A stretch of 36,331 bases of DNA from an uncultured Anaerobiospirillum sp. Its GTDB lineage: Bacteria; Pseudomonadota; Gammaproteobacteria; Enterobacterales; Succinivibrionaceae. The position numbers were made by a program, and so were the translations under genes. Of the stretch, positions 17,964-25,925 are shown one piece after another. The notes beneath the pieces were generated by a model that had not been told where the DNA came from, made no database searches, and was given only the letters and a program-made list of their open reading frames with translations. The stretch is from positions 1 through 36,331 of the forward strand of contig CALXXU010000023.1 in the NCBI GenBank assembly GCA_944392765.1, given 5' to 3'. Position 1 is the stretch's first letter. Each line of letters starts with the position of its first letter.

Positions 17964-18671
17964 TTACGCCTTCGGCGGGGCGTCGTCGTCGATTTCCTCG
18001 AATTTGGCGTCCTTGACCACGCGCTCGGATTCAAACTTCTCGCGCATCTTGGCAAAGCCTTGCTTTTCTTGGTACACCGGCACGTCACCACGTGCGGCTT
18101 CCTGAGCGGCGGCCTCTTCCTTAGCGCGCTGCGCATCGCTCTTGCCGTACTTGGCCTCGTACTCGGACTGATAACGGCTATAGCCCTTGCCTCGGCTGAA
18201 GATGCCCATCCCGGCAACCTTCTCGAAGATTGGGTGGTCAAAGAAGCCGCGCTGCGACAGGCTATTGGAGAAGTTTAAAAGCAGCATCAGCGTGGCGATG
18301 GCATCGGAGATAAAGCCTGGAACCACGTAGAGCACAATCACGAGCTGGCCAATCATGGCGCGCTTGCGGCAGCGATTGAGAAAGGCCGGAATTTCATTGG
18401 GGCCCATTTGGGCTAAGCGCTGCTTGAGCTGATCGATTTGGGCCTGCGACCACAGATTAGGATCAGGCTCGCGCTGGCCGATTAAATCGTGCAGCAATTG
18501 CAGGTACTGCAGCTCACGCATCGAGGCACGCCCGGCGAGCTTGACGCCGACGAAGCTGACCGCTGCAATCAAGAAGATGGTCAAGAGATAACCAATGGCA
18601 TTGCCAATCACGACAAAGGTGTAGATCTCAAGCATGACCCACAAGAAGAAAACGATAAAGAAACGGCCCAT
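17964..18671 (-). CDS. fxsA: FxsA-family membrane protein
   Basis: FxsA is an inner-membrane protein that in E. coli relieves F-plasmid exclusion of phage T7 when overproduced; its normal role is unclear. The 235-residue product begins MGRFFIVFFLWVMLEIYTFV at the ATG at 18671, with GAGGG six nt before it. Helices lie at about 3-25 and 28-46, and again at about 108-135 (IGQLVIVLYVVPGFISDAIA), which is the conserved PGFISD signature. A charged insert (about 60-105) and a Lys/Glu-rich cytoplasmic tail of about 85 residues make it longer than the 158 residues of E. coli FxsA. It diverges from dsbD. The dsbD, fxsA, permease, groES, groEL neighbourhood is a condensed version of the E. coli order. 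Confidence 0.88.
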   Translation of the reverse strand: MGRFFIVFFLWVMLEIYTFVVIGNAIGYLLTIFLIAAVSFVGVKLAGRASMRELQYLQLLHDLIGQREPDPNLWSQAQIDQLKQRLAQMGPNEIPAFLNRCRKRAMIGQLVIVLYVVPGFISDAIATLMLLLNFSNSLSQRGFFDHPIFEKVAGMGIFSRGKGYSRYQSEYEAKYGKSDAQRAKEEAAAQEAARGDVPVYQEKQGFAKMREKFESERVVKDAKFEEIDDDAPPKA

Positions 18672-18731
18672 GTGGCGCCCTCGCACCCAAGAAAATGAAA
18701 ATCCGTACAGCCATGATAAAGCCCTAATTAC

Positions 18732-18737
18732 ATTATA
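18732..18737 (-). promoter_or_regulatory. -10 element of fxsA
   Basis: A TATAAT on the minus strand lies 61 bp before the fxsA ATG. The -35 region is not close to consensus. Confidence 0.45.
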
Positions 18738-18792
18738 CAATCCCGCTCATGCTAAACCTTGGGGGCGATCACTTTAGCCACTATCATGCGGC

Positions 18793-18798
18793 TATAAT
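18793..18798 (+). promoter_or_regulatory. -10 element of dsbD
   Basis: A perfect TATAAT lies 33 bp before the dsbD ATG, with GGAGG (18819-18823) in between. CACTTT at 18770-18775 is a weak -35 at the standard 17-bp distance. Confidence 0.55.
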
Positions 18799-18830
18799 GG
18801 GGGCATTGTTGGTTGGCCGGAGGTGCTCTT

Positions 18831-20813
18831 ATGACCCTTTTCTCATGGTGTTCTGTCTTATCACGCCCCTTGCGCGGAGCACAGCTTTGGGTCGGGGCGC
18901 TCCTCTTGTGCCTAGCAAGCTTCACAGTAACCGCTGAAGAGACAGCTGAGGCCCCCTCATGGGACAATCTCACCCAGGCCTTGCAATTAGACCCAAGTGA
19001 GTCCGCCGCTCTCAGCACACCACTTGATGCCGCACCAGCAGGCGGCTCAGCACCGTCACTAAATGCCCCCGCACTACCCTTTATCGTAGATGCCGGCTTT
19101 AGTCATGACACGGTGCACTTTGCAATTAGGATGACCTCAGGCGCCTATATTTACCGCGACTCCATTGTCCTGACCTCAAACAGTGGCAACCTCTTGCTCG
19201 CTCAACCTAACCTGCCTGAAGCCAGCACCCATCAAGACAGCATGGGCACCAATCTGGTGTACTTTGACGAACTGCAATTTGACGTACCTATTTTGTCCGC
19301 GCAGGCCGGTGATGATCTCATCTTGAGCTACCAAGGCTGCGATGCTCAAGGTATCTGCTACCCACCGCAGAACTATCGCGTGGAGTTAACCAAGAACGTT
19401 AAGGCTAGCTACACCAAGCTCGACCAAGCTAAGAAAGCTCAAGCCAAGGTCGCAGCTACTTCGCTCACGCCTGATGCATCTGGTTCTAATGACGCTGAGC
19501 ATAACGCCACTACCTCTGAGCCCAACAGCCTGTGGAGCCTACTCTCTACTGAGACCGAAGGCACTGCTATCAGCGACTTTATCGCTCAGAATTTAGGCAT
19601 CGGCTTACTATTGTGCTTCCTGTTGGGCATTGGCCTCGATCTCACGCCGTGCGTTCTGCCGATGCTGCCGATTTTCTCGGCCATGATTGTGGCCAAACCT
19701 AAGGATGGCACGAGCGTCAACTTTGCCCTACTCTTGCGCCAAAACCTAGGCTACGCTTTGGGTCTGTCTCTTTGTTACATGATCCTAGGTTTAATCTTTG
19801 CGGCCTTGGGTGCTTCCTTCCACGGCTTCTTGCAGCATCCTATCGTCACCTGCACCATTGCTCTGCTGCTCTTGGTGTGCGCCGCTGCATGCGCCGGGGT
19901 CTTTGAGCTCAAAATGCCGAACCTTATCACCGGCCCCCTGCAACAGCGCATCAGCCACATCAATACTAAGAGCATGGGCGGCGCCTTTGCCTTGGGCGTG
20001 ACCTCAGCCATTATCGCCAGTCCTTGCACTTCCGCTCCGCTGGCAGGTGCCCTCCTCTATGTCATGCAAAGTGGCAACACCTTACTGGGCGCCTTAATCT
20101 TCTTTGTAATTGGCCTGGGCATGGCCACCCCGCTCTTACTTATTGGCCTCTTTGGGGGCCGCTTCTTAATGAAGGGCGGCATGATAGGAGACATCATCAA
20201 GCGAGTCTTAGCTCTGCTCCTGCTTTTTGCGGCGTACTTCATTACCCGCCATTTAATGGGACAGGCTGAGCCCTTTATCTTCTCGCTCACCGTCTTTATC
20301 GCCAGCCTCTTTCTCATTGGCTCGATCATCTTCTTCATTATTAAGCATCGCCTCACCTTAATTTGGGTGAGTGCGGCGGCGCTTCTGTCCTTACTGCCGA
20401 CCTACTGTGCCTATCATGCGTTATTTGCGCAGGTAAGCCCTGACGCTGCACGCCCTTATGAGGGCTTTATCAAGGTCTCAAGCCTAAGCCAGCTGCAAGC
20501 CCTGCAAAAGCATGGCTCCGCTTTTATCACCTTTACCGCCTCGTGGTGCACCAATTGCCGCTATATGGCGCACCATATCTACAATCAACCGGAGTTCTTA
20601 GAATTAAGTGCACAGTTCACGCGCATTGTCATCGACATTAGCGACGCCAACAATCCGCAAACCAAGGAGCTGATTGCGCATTTTAAGGTGATAGGCGTAC
20701 CTTATATCGTGACCTTAGATGACCAAGGGCAGATCCACTCCAGCCATATTGGTCTGGCTAGCAAAGAGATGGTGCGCGATATCGTGCTCGACCTCAAAAA
20801 CGCGCTCGACTAA
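18831..20813 (+). CDS. dsbD: thiol:disulfide interchange protein DsbD
   Basis: DsbD carries electrons from cytosolic thioredoxin across the inner membrane to periplasmic DsbC, DsbG and cytochrome c maturation proteins. The 660-residue protein has a signal peptide (about 1-35). Its periplasmic N-terminal domain has the Cys170/Cys176 pair (YQGCDAQGICYPP). An eight-helix membrane domain carries Cys274 (DLTPCVLPMLP) and Cys399 (ASPCTSAPLAG). The C-terminal thioredoxin domain has Cys573-x-x-Cys576 (SWCTNCRYM). All six redox cysteines are present, so it should be active. The ATG at 18831 follows GGAGG by seven nt; the frame is open six codons further upstream. E. coli dsbD pairs with cutA, which is not here. 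Confidence 0.96.
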   Translation: MTLFSWCSVLSRPLRGAQLWVGALLLCLASFTVTAEETAEAPSWDNLTQALQLDPSESAALSTPLDAAPAGGSAPSLNAPALPFIVDAGFSHDTVHFAIRMTSGAYIYRDSIVLTSNSGNLLLAQPNLPEASTHQDSMGTNLVYFDELQFDVPILSAQAGDDLILSYQGCDAQGICYPPQNYRVELTKNVKASYTKLDQAKKAQAKVAATSLTPDASGSNDAEHNATTSEPNSLWSLLSTETEGTAISDFIAQNLGIGLLLCFLLGIGLDLTPCVLPMLPIFSAMIVAKPKDGTSVNFALLLRQNLGYALGLSLCYMILGLIFAALGASFHGFLQHPIVTCTIALLLLVCAAACAGVFELKMPNLITGPLQQRISHINTKSMGGAFALGVTSAIIASPCTSAPLAGALLYVMQSGNTLLGALIFFVIGLGMATPLLLIGLFGGRFLMKGGMIGDIIKRVLALLLLFAAYFITRHLMGQAEPFIFSLTVFIASLFLIGSIIFFIIKHRLTLIWVSAAALLSLLPTYCAYHALFAQVSPDAARPYEGFIKVSSLSQLQALQKHGSAFITFTASWCTNCRYMAHHIYNQPEFLELSAQFTRIVIDISDANNPQTKELIAHFKVIGVPYIVTLDDQGQIHSSHIGLASKEMVRDIVLDLKNALD

Positions 20814-20845
20814 GGCCCAACGCTTGGCAGCACGGGCTCAGCTGG

Positions 20846-20878
20846 CTCATAGCTAGCTCATAGCTAGCTCATAGCTGG
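20846..20878. repeat. three tandem copies of an 11-bp unit
   Basis: The unit CTCATAGCTAG occurs at 20846-20856 and 20857-20867. It recurs with one change at 20868-20878, in the spacer between dsbD and the pseudaminic acid synthase gene. The rest of the spacer (20814-21052) has four GGCGCC sites but no gene or terminator. Confidence 0.75.
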
Positions 20879-21052
20879 CCCTGCTAAGCCCACCGGTTGG
20901 TGCACCGGTCGGCGCCTAGGCATTAGCCCCGGCGGCGCCACAACTGCCAGACGGCGCCCCAGCAGCTGCCCAATTGGCGCCACCGCAGGAGCCTGGCCGC
21001 TTGGGCATGGGCCTTGCGTCAATTCGATCCCTCAATTAATTGGAGATGTTAG

Positions 21053-22126
21053 ATGACCGCTACCACGACTAATGGCAAGGTGATTGAAGGCTTAACCCAA
21101 GACGTCAGCACAGTGGCGCTGCAACAGCCGCCGCTCATTGTGGCGGAACTGTCAGGCAATCACCAAGGCAAGTTAGAAAATGCGATCGCCTTGATGGATT
21201 TAGCCCATGAGTGTGGCGCGGACATGATCAAGATCCAAACCTACACCGAGGACTCGCTCACCATTGACTCGACCCGCCCAGAGTTTCAGATCACCAAGGG
21301 CTTATGGGCCGGATATAGCCTCTACAACCTCTATCAAGAGGCCAAGACTCCACGCGAGTGGATGAAGCCGCTCTTTGCTCACGCCCGTGAGCGCGGCATC
21401 ACGCTCTTTAGCTCGCCTTTTTACTTTGAGGACGTCGATGCCTTAGAAGAGGCTGGCTGCCCTATCTACAAGATTGCCTCCTACGAGCTTAACTTCCCGC
21501 AGCTGATTGCCTATTGCGCTGACACCAAGAAGCCTATGGTGATGTCCACTGGTATGGCCAGCCTCGAGGAAATCGACCGCGCGGTACAGACCGCACGCGA
21601 CCACGGCTGCACCGATTTGACCTTGCTCCACTGCGAGAGCATCTACCCTGCTCCTCCAACCTCCTTTAACCTGCGCACCATTCCGTTCTTAAAGGAGCGC
21701 TATGGCTGCAAGGTTGGCCTCTCCAATCACTCGATTGGTCACACCTTAGACGTCGCCGCGACCGCCTTAGGTGCCGACATGATTGAAAAGCACTTTGCGC
21801 GTGACCGCCAAAGCGGCATTGATGCGGCCTTCTCGATGACTCCAGACGAGTTAAAGGCCTTAAAGGAAGCCACCGCCTTAGCTGCGCAAACCATGGGCTA
21901 CCAGGCCATTGCCTTAAGCGAGACTGACCTGGCAGGCCGCAAGGGCCGCCGCTCGGTGTACTTAGTCAAGGACTTAGCCCCAGGCGAGACCTTAACCCCA
22001 GAGCACGTGCGTATCATCCGCCCAGGTCTGGGCTTAGAGCCATACCGCCTGCCTGAGGTGTTAGGCAAGAAGGCCAGCCACGAGCTCAAGGCGCCACAGC
22101 CTTTGAACGCCGCTGACTTTAGCTAA
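21053..22126 (+). CDS. pseI: pseudaminic acid synthase (PseI, NeuB family)
   Basis: PseI condenses phosphoenolpyruvate with a 2,4-diacetamido-hexose to make pseudaminic acid, a nine-carbon sugar found on flagellins and surface polysaccharides. The 357-residue protein has the NeuB TIM barrel: IVAELSGNHQGKLENAIALM, MIKIQTYTEDSLTI, FSSPFYFEDVDALEE, YKIASYELN, STGMASLEEI, VGLSNHSIGHTLDVA and IEKHFARDRQSG. A C-terminal SAF domain (about 295-350) follows, with RRSVYLVKDLAPGETLTPEH. The ELSGNH start and the LW-G-YSLYNLYQEAKTP block fit PseI better than sialic acid synthase. The ATG at 21053 has GGAG seven nt upstream. No other pse or nonulosonate gene is in the window, so it stands alone here. Confidence 0.88.
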   Translation: MTATTTNGKVIEGLTQDVSTVALQQPPLIVAELSGNHQGKLENAIALMDLAHECGADMIKIQTYTEDSLTIDSTRPEFQITKGLWAGYSLYNLYQEAKTPREWMKPLFAHARERGITLFSSPFYFEDVDALEEAGCPIYKIASYELNFPQLIAYCADTKKPMVMSTGMASLEEIDRAVQTARDHGCTDLTLLHCESIYPAPPTSFNLRTIPFLKERYGCKVGLSNHSIGHTLDVAATALGADMIEKHFARDRQSGIDAAFSMTPDELKALKEATALAAQTMGYQAIALSETDLAGRKGRRSVYLVKDLAPGETLTPEHVRIIRPGLGLEPYRLPEVLGKKASHELKAPQPLNAADFS

Positions 22127-22351
22127 CAGTCAGCAGCACTCGAGCACACTTGAGGAGCGCTCGTCCACAACACACTCTGAGGGCTTAATGCCTCGGTCAG
22201 CCGGTGTCGCCACCAAGCTACACAGTACCAAGGCGCGGCACCAAGCCTGTGCCATCCCGGCTTAGCGCGGCGGTTCTTAGTTTGTGCCATACCACCGAAA
22301 CGTGGTCACCAGTCGCTCTTCTGTGTCTGAGAGCTGTGCCCTGTGCCTACA

Positions 22352-22477
22352 CTCTAGTGACAGAGTTTAAAAGTTTTTAACGCACCAAATCGGCATTTGA
22401 TGGCTTGTATAAGCGGTTTCTTGCACATTCAGTCACATAGGCTTTGTGGCAAATACTTTTAAACTCCATCACTAGAG
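22352..22477. repeat. 126-bp element with 22-bp terminal inverted repeats
   Basis: The left arm (22352-22373, beginning CTCTAGTGA and ending GAGTTTAAAAG) is the reverse complement of the right arm (22456-22477) at 20 of 22 positions. CA lies outside both ends. The 82-bp core has no frame. The shape is that of a miniature inverted-repeat element, or a large hairpin or regulator site. Confidence 0.55.
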
Positions 22478-22544
22478 CACAATGTCAGTAATAGCACCCG
22501 CGTGCCTCACTGTGTGTGCTTTTAGGCGCAAATGTGCAACTTTA

Positions 22545-22567
22545 CGTGCTTTTTACAAAAAAGCACG
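22545..22567 (+). terminator. hairpin with short T-tract
   Basis: CGTGCTTTTT pairs perfectly with AAAAAGCACG across a three-base loop, and CTTTTTAA follows. It could end a plus-strand transcript entering from the left, but the nearest plus-strand gene ends 420 bp away. Confidence 0.45.
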
Positions 22568-22727
22568 CTTTTTAACTCGGACTTTATTTTTTGGGCCCTG
22601 TGAACTTAACTTTGGGCCCCTATCATGAGCACCATCAAAAGCAACCATTATTGATGTCGAGGCGCAACCACGTGCTTGCGCCTTAGAACTGGAATATCAG
22701 CCGCATCGCGGCAAAGGTTTAGTAAAG

Positions 22728-24179
22728 ATGATGCTCAAGAAGTCCGTGTTAGCCCAATCCCTGACCGCAGCCGCTGCTGCTTTCATGTTAGCCGCCTGCT
22801 CGGCCAATGCCAGTGATCAGGCTATCGACGATAGCGCCCTCTACGTCCGTCAAGCTGCCGGTGATGTCACTCAGTTTGCTGGCGCTCGTCGTATCCCAGA
22901 CAACCAGACTGAGCTCTACTCCAACGTTCTGGAGCTGGCTAAGAAGCAGCACGCCAAGAACGTCATTCTCTTAATCGGCGATGGCATGGGCGATAGCGAA
23001 ATCACCGCTGCCCGTAACTTTGCCCACGGTGCTGGTGGCTTCTTCAAGGGCTTAGACTCCTTACCATTTACCGGCCAGTACACCCACTACTCCTTAGATC
23101 GCAACACCCACAAGCCTGATTACGTTACAGACTCGGCTGCTTCGGCTACCGCTTGGTCGACCGGCGTTAAGAGCTACAACGGCGCTATCGGCGTCGACGT
23201 TTTTGGCAAGCCACACCAGAGCTTACTGGAGATGGCCAAGGCTAACGGTCTTGCTACCGGCGACGTTTCGACCGCTGAAATCCAAGACGCTACCCCAGCT
23301 GCTCAAATCGCTCACGTCACCGAGCGTAAGTGCTATGGTCCAAACGTTACCTCGCAGAAGTGCGCTGCTAACGCTTTAGAAAACGGCGGCCAGGGCTCGA
23401 TCTCCGAGCAGCTCTTGAACGTCCGTGCTGACGTTATCTTAGGTGGCGGTGCCGCTTCCTTCAATGAGAAGGCCAAGGCCGGTGAGTACAAGGACATGAC
23501 CTTATTTGAGCAAGCTGAAAAGCGTGGCTTCCAAGTAGTCCGTGACTTGAACGGCATGAACGCCATCACCGTTGCCAACCAAGATCAACCAGTCTTAGGT
23601 CTGTTCTCGGACGGCAATATGCCAATCCGCTTAAAGGGCCCACAGGCTGAGTTAAATGGCATCCAAAAGGATGTAGTCAAGTGCGAGGTTAACAGCGAGC
23701 GCGGCGCTCAGGTTCCAACCTTAGCTCAAATGACCCAAAAAGCCATCGATCTGCTGAAGGTTCACGACAAGGGCTTCTTCTTACAAGTTGAAGGCGCTTC
23801 GATCGACAAGCAGGCCCACGCTTCCAATCCATGCGGTCAATTTGGTGAGACCATGGACTTAGACGAGGCCGTTCAAGTTGCCATGGACTTTGCCAAGAAG
23901 GACGGCAACACCCTGGTTATCGTTACCGCTGACCACGCTCACGCCACCCAGATCGTCTATCCAGACGCCACCACTCCAGGCTTTAGCCAGCGCGTCTTAA
24001 CCCACGACGGCGTCCCAATGGCCATCAACTATGGCAACTCGACCGACATCGATGACGCAGGTCACACCGGTGCTCAGTTACGTGTTGCCGCTTACGGCCC
24101 TGGTGCCTTACGTGTCGTAGGCTTAACCGACCAGACCGATATCTTCTTCACGATTCGTGACACCCTGAACTTAAAGTAA
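22728..24179 (+). CDS. phoA: alkaline phosphatase, probable lipoprotein
   Basis: The enzyme removes phosphate from monoesters in the periplasm with two zinc ions and a magnesium ion. The 483-residue protein has the nucleophile Ser136 in [16 protein letters not shown], the metal-binding [16 protein letters not shown] near residue 83, ADHAHATQ, and HTGAQLRV near the C-terminus. The N-terminus is a signal with a lipobox (LAAC, Cys24), so it should be lipid-anchored rather than free as in E. coli PhoA. Codon choice leans to GCT/GTT and AAG, as in highly expressed genes. The start has MM at 22728/22731 with a weak ribosome binding site. A terminator follows at 24226. It is not in an operon. Confidence 0.93.
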   Translation: MMLKKSVLAQSLTAAAAAFMLAACSANASDQAIDDSALYVRQAAGDVTQFAGARRIPDNQTELYSNVLELAKKQHAKNVILLIGDGMGDSEITAARNFAHGAGGFFKGLDSLPFTGQYTHYSLDRNTHKPDYVTDSAASATAWSTGVKSYNGAIGVDVFGKPHQSLLEMAKANGLATGDVSTAEIQDATPAAQIAHVTERKCYGPNVTSQKCAANALENGGQGSISEQLLNVRADVILGGGAASFNEKAKAGEYKDMTLFEQAEKRGFQVVRDLNGMNAITVANQDQPVLGLFSDGNMPIRLKGPQAELNGIQKDVVKCEVNSERGAQVPTLAQMTQKAIDLLKVHDKGFFLQVEGASIDKQAHASNPCGQFGETMDLDEAVQVAMDFAKKDGNTLVIVTADHAHATQIVYPDATTPGFSQRVLTHDGVPMAINYGNSTDIDDAGHTGAQLRVAAYGPGALRVVGLTDQTDIFFTIRDTLNLK

Positions 24180-24225
24180 GAACATACCCCTAAAAAGACA
24201 GTTCAGTAAGTTCGACTGACCAAAA

Positions 24226-24252
24226 GCTCGCAGCCACGCTGCGGGCTTTTTT
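24226..24252 (+). terminator. phoA intrinsic terminator
   Basis: GCTCGCAGC pairs with GCTGCGGGC (one G-T pair) around CAC, followed by six T residues. It lies 47 bp past the stop codon. Confidence 0.9.
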
Positions 24253-24260
24253 CATGCCCG

Positions 24261-24308
24261 CCAAACAACACACCCGCTGGAACTAGGTGGTGTCGGGCCC
24301 GAGCGGGC
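24261..24308 (-). repeat. hairpin repeat, copy A
   Basis: CCCGCT (24273-24278) pairs with AGCGGG (24302-24307). On the minus strand it ends in a T/G-rich run 38 bp past the fourth antitoxin gene, so it may terminate that gene. It is the most diverged of three related copies (with 24775-24822 and 26351-26406). Confidence 0.55.
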
Positions 24309-24345
24309 AAAAGCTCTTAGCGCCTGCTCCTAGGCGAATGTTTTG

Positions 24346-24714
24346 CTACAAGCTTCTTGAAGCCTTGTCTGAAGCCAAAGCATCATCAACTTCGAGCTCA
24401 GGATTAGGCATGTCAGCATAATGAAAGCGCAAACCTAAGGTTGAGACCAATTTCTTTAACACATCTGCGTTCCGGCCCCCATAACCTTTCAGCACTGAGT
24501 AGAGCTCGTCCTTGGTCAAGCCCACTTGCTGCGCAAGCTCACTCAAGAACTTAAAGTAAGCAACTTCCTTTAAGGTTGCAAATAAGACCAAGCCATCACC
24601 TGAATCCTCCAGCAAGGCGCATTTCCAGGCCACCAAGCAATCGTCTTCAGAATGAAGAAAGTCTTGGTAGTCAAATTCAATCAGCTCATCGGTCATAAAG
24701 TGACGCTCAGGCAT
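24346..24714 (-). CDS. HI1420-family antitoxin-like protein, fourth copy
   Basis: The protein has the family pattern seen in all four copies: FLHSEDDCLVAWKCALLEDS, then a helix-turn-helix part with LAQQVGLTKDELYSVLKG and the closing TLGLRF. An acidic tail HYADMPNPELEVDDAL, shared with copy three, extends it. HI1420-type antitoxins bind their toxin and repress their own operon through this Cro-like domain. I place the start at the ATG at 24714 (MPERHFM); a second ATG at 24696 (MTDELIEF) aligns with copy three and is possible. The frame runs up to 24828, but that part would translate hairpin repeat B. A 113-bp gap holding repeat B separates it from copy three, so it may be expressed less or from its own promoter. 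Confidence 0.75.
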   Translation of the reverse strand: MPERHFMTDELIEFDYQDFLHSEDDCLVAWKCALLEDSGDGLVLFATLKEVAYFKFLSELAQQVGLTKDELYSVLKGYGGRNADVLKKLVSTLGLRFHYADMPNPELEVDDALASDKASRSL

Positions 24715-24774
24715 AAGTCCGTCTTTTCCTTTGTTAACAAAACCAAATAACACACAGACTTCACACCAAGTACC

Positions 24775-24822
24775 ACGTCCGCTGGAGCCACGGAGCTTAG
24801 TGCCTGGTCTCAGCGGAGACGT
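24775..24822 (-). repeat. hairpin repeat, copy B
   Basis: ACGTC-CGCTG pairs with CAGCG-GACGT around a two-base bulge. It shares the 15-nt block CCGCTGGAGCCACGG exactly with copy C. It lies just past the third antitoxin gene and may weaken read-through into the fourth. The following T-run is broken, so termination is likely partial. Confidence 0.65.
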
Positions 24823-24827
24823 ACGCA

Positions 24828-25226
24828 TTACTGCTTGGTGTCAATTGGGTCAGAGTCTGCAACTGGGTCATCGTCGTCCGAGAACCAATCCTCATCAAGC
24901 TCGAGCTCAGGGCTAGGCATATCGTCGTAATGCATCTTCAAGCCCAAGGCCTCAGCTACCTTTGGGATAAGTTCGGGCTTTTGCTTGTCTCGCCCCGTTA
25001 GCACGCTGTACAAATCTTCTTTGGATACGCCAATCTGCTGTGCTAAGTCTCTTAAAAATCTAAACCGAGCAATTTCGCTTAAAGTTGAGTAAAGCAGTTT
25101 CCTATTGCCACAATCATATTTAAGAGCGGCATTCCACATCATTAAGCAATCTTCATCCGAATGCAAAAAATTTTGCAAATCGAAGCTGATCGGACGTGGT
25201 AGAGCTGCTATTTCTTCATCGGTCAT
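24828..25226 (-). CDS. HI1420-family antitoxin-like protein, third copy
   Basis: The 132-residue product contains FDLQNFLHSDEDCLMMWNAA, then LAQQIGVSKEDLYSVLTGRD and EALGLKMHYDDMPSPELELD. A strongly acidic tail (EDWFSDDDDP) closes it. The ATG at 25226 (MTDEEIAAL) has GGAG eight nt upstream. A further ATG at 25265 overlaps the stop of copy two by one base but lacks a ribosome binding site; translation might restart there. The acidic tail is unusual for this antitoxin family and could mimic nucleic acid or bind the basic toxin face, which is an inference. Confidence 0.78.
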   Translation of the reverse strand: MTDEEIAALPRPISFDLQNFLHSDEDCLMMWNAALKYDCGNRKLLYSTLSEIARFRFLRDLAQQIGVSKEDLYSVLTGRDKQKPELIPKVAEALGLKMHYDDMPSPELELDEDWFSDDDDPVADSDPIDTKQ

Positions 25227-25264
25227 AAGACCCACTCCGTTGCTAAGATGTTGTAACCTCAGCA

Positions 25265-25588
25265 TCAGCTGCCAGAAGGCATGCTTAAGCCCAAGGCGTG
25301 TACGATATCCTTGAGCAGCTGATCGTTGTCTGGCTTGGGCTCTGCCATGGCATTGTAGAGCTCATCCTTGGGCATTCCTAATTGCTGAGCAAAATTTTTG
25401 AGGCACTGATATTGTACAATATCGTTTAACGTAGCAATCATTGCCAAACCATTATCATTCTCTTGTTCCTGCAAGGCAAGTTTCCAGGTAAATAAACAAT
25501 CATCGTCAGATTCAAAATAATTTATCAGGCCAAGCCAGGTTAAAGAATCTTCTTTATCACAGTAGTACACACCAAGTCCCTCGCTCAT
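25265..25588 (-). CDS. HI1420-family antitoxin-like protein, second copy
   Basis: The 107-residue product contains LINYFESDDDCLFTWKLALQ, then ATLNDIVQYQCLKNFAQQLG, MPKDELYNAMAEP and HALGLSM. It is the most diverged of the four around the N-terminus (MSEGLGVYYCDKEDSLTW). Its start overlaps the stop of copy one in an ATGA, so translation is coupled. The middle of the gene is AT-rich. The shared DCL-x-x-W-x-x-AL block and helix-turn-helix identify it as a duplicate rather than an unrelated regulator. In the recognition region a proline (MPKDELY) replaces the serine/threonine of the other copies, which may change DNA binding. Confidence 0.78.
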   Translation of the reverse strand: MSEGLGVYYCDKEDSLTWLGLINYFESDDDCLFTWKLALQEQENDNGLAMIATLNDIVQYQCLKNFAQQLGMPKDELYNAMAEPKPDNDQLLKDIVHALGLSMPSGS

Positions 25589-25881
25589 TCAGCATCAGGC
25601 TGCATACTTAAGCCTAAGGCAGCTGCAATCTCATGCAGCCCCTGATCATTGCGGCGGGAGCCAAACATCATAAGGCAAAGCTCGTCTTTTGATACTCCCA
25701 GCTGTTGCGCCAATTTATTCAAACAATAAAAATTAACAATATCGTTAAGCATTAAGCGAATGGAAAAGCCATCACCAGGATCGTCCTGCAAGGCCCCCTT
25801 CCACATCTCCAAACAATCACTCTCTGTATGCAAATAATTTTGCATATCGAGGCAAGCCATGGGATCTTTCTCATCGGCCAT
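25585..25881 (-). CDS. HI1420-family antitoxin, first copy after the toxin
   Basis: The 98-residue protein follows the toxin gene by 44 nt, in the toxin-first order typical of HI1419/HI1420 pairs. It contains MQNYLHTESDCLEMWKGALQ, then LMLNDIVNFYCLNKLAQQLG, VSKDELCLMMFG and AALGLSM, matching the Cro-like helix-turn-helix of the family. Length is near the usual 95-100 residues. AAGGAG lies eight nt before the ATG at 25881. A 10-bp palindrome TACACGTGTA (25909-25918) sits in the gap to the toxin gene. This copy is best placed to be the direct partner of the toxin. Confidence 0.82.
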   Translation of the reverse strand: MADEKDPMACLDMQNYLHTESDCLEMWKGALQDDPGDGFSIRLMLNDIVNFYCLNKLAQQLGVSKDELCLMMFGSRRNDQGLHEIAAALGLSMQPDAE

Positions 25882-25908
25882 CTTGACTCTCCTTGCTTCC
25901 TGTTAGCG

Positions 25909-25918
25909 TACACGTGTA
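25909..25918. promoter_or_regulatory. palindrome between toxin and first antitoxin gene
   Basis: TACACGTGTA is a perfect 10-bp palindrome, 28 bp before the first antitoxin ATG and just past the toxin stop codon. It could be an operator for a Cro-like antitoxin dimer, but antitoxins usually bind upstream of the first gene, and one short palindrome may be chance. Confidence 0.3.
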
Positions 25919-25925
25919 GCGCTCA

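Larger units (their letters stand above)
22127..22727. other. 601-bp spacer before the alkaline phosphatase gene
   Basis: It contains no supportable gene. It holds the inverted-repeat element at 22352-22477 and the hairpin at 22545-22567. A smaller GGCGCAA/TTGCGCC hairpin lies at 22661-22682. Neither a clear Pho box nor a sound promoter is seen before the phosphatase. Confidence 0.45.

Noticed and set aside
20900-21000. Cluster of GGCGCC sites as a possible CRISPR or regulatory array
   Set aside because: Spacing is irregular, units are only 6 bp in GC-rich DNA, and no repeat-spacer order exists; no CRISPR array is seen anywhere in the window.
24715-24828. Upstream extension of the fourth antitoxin gene
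   Set aside because: It would translate hairpin repeat B into an Arg/Cys/Gly-rich leader not seen in the other copies; starts at 24714 or 24696 fit the family.
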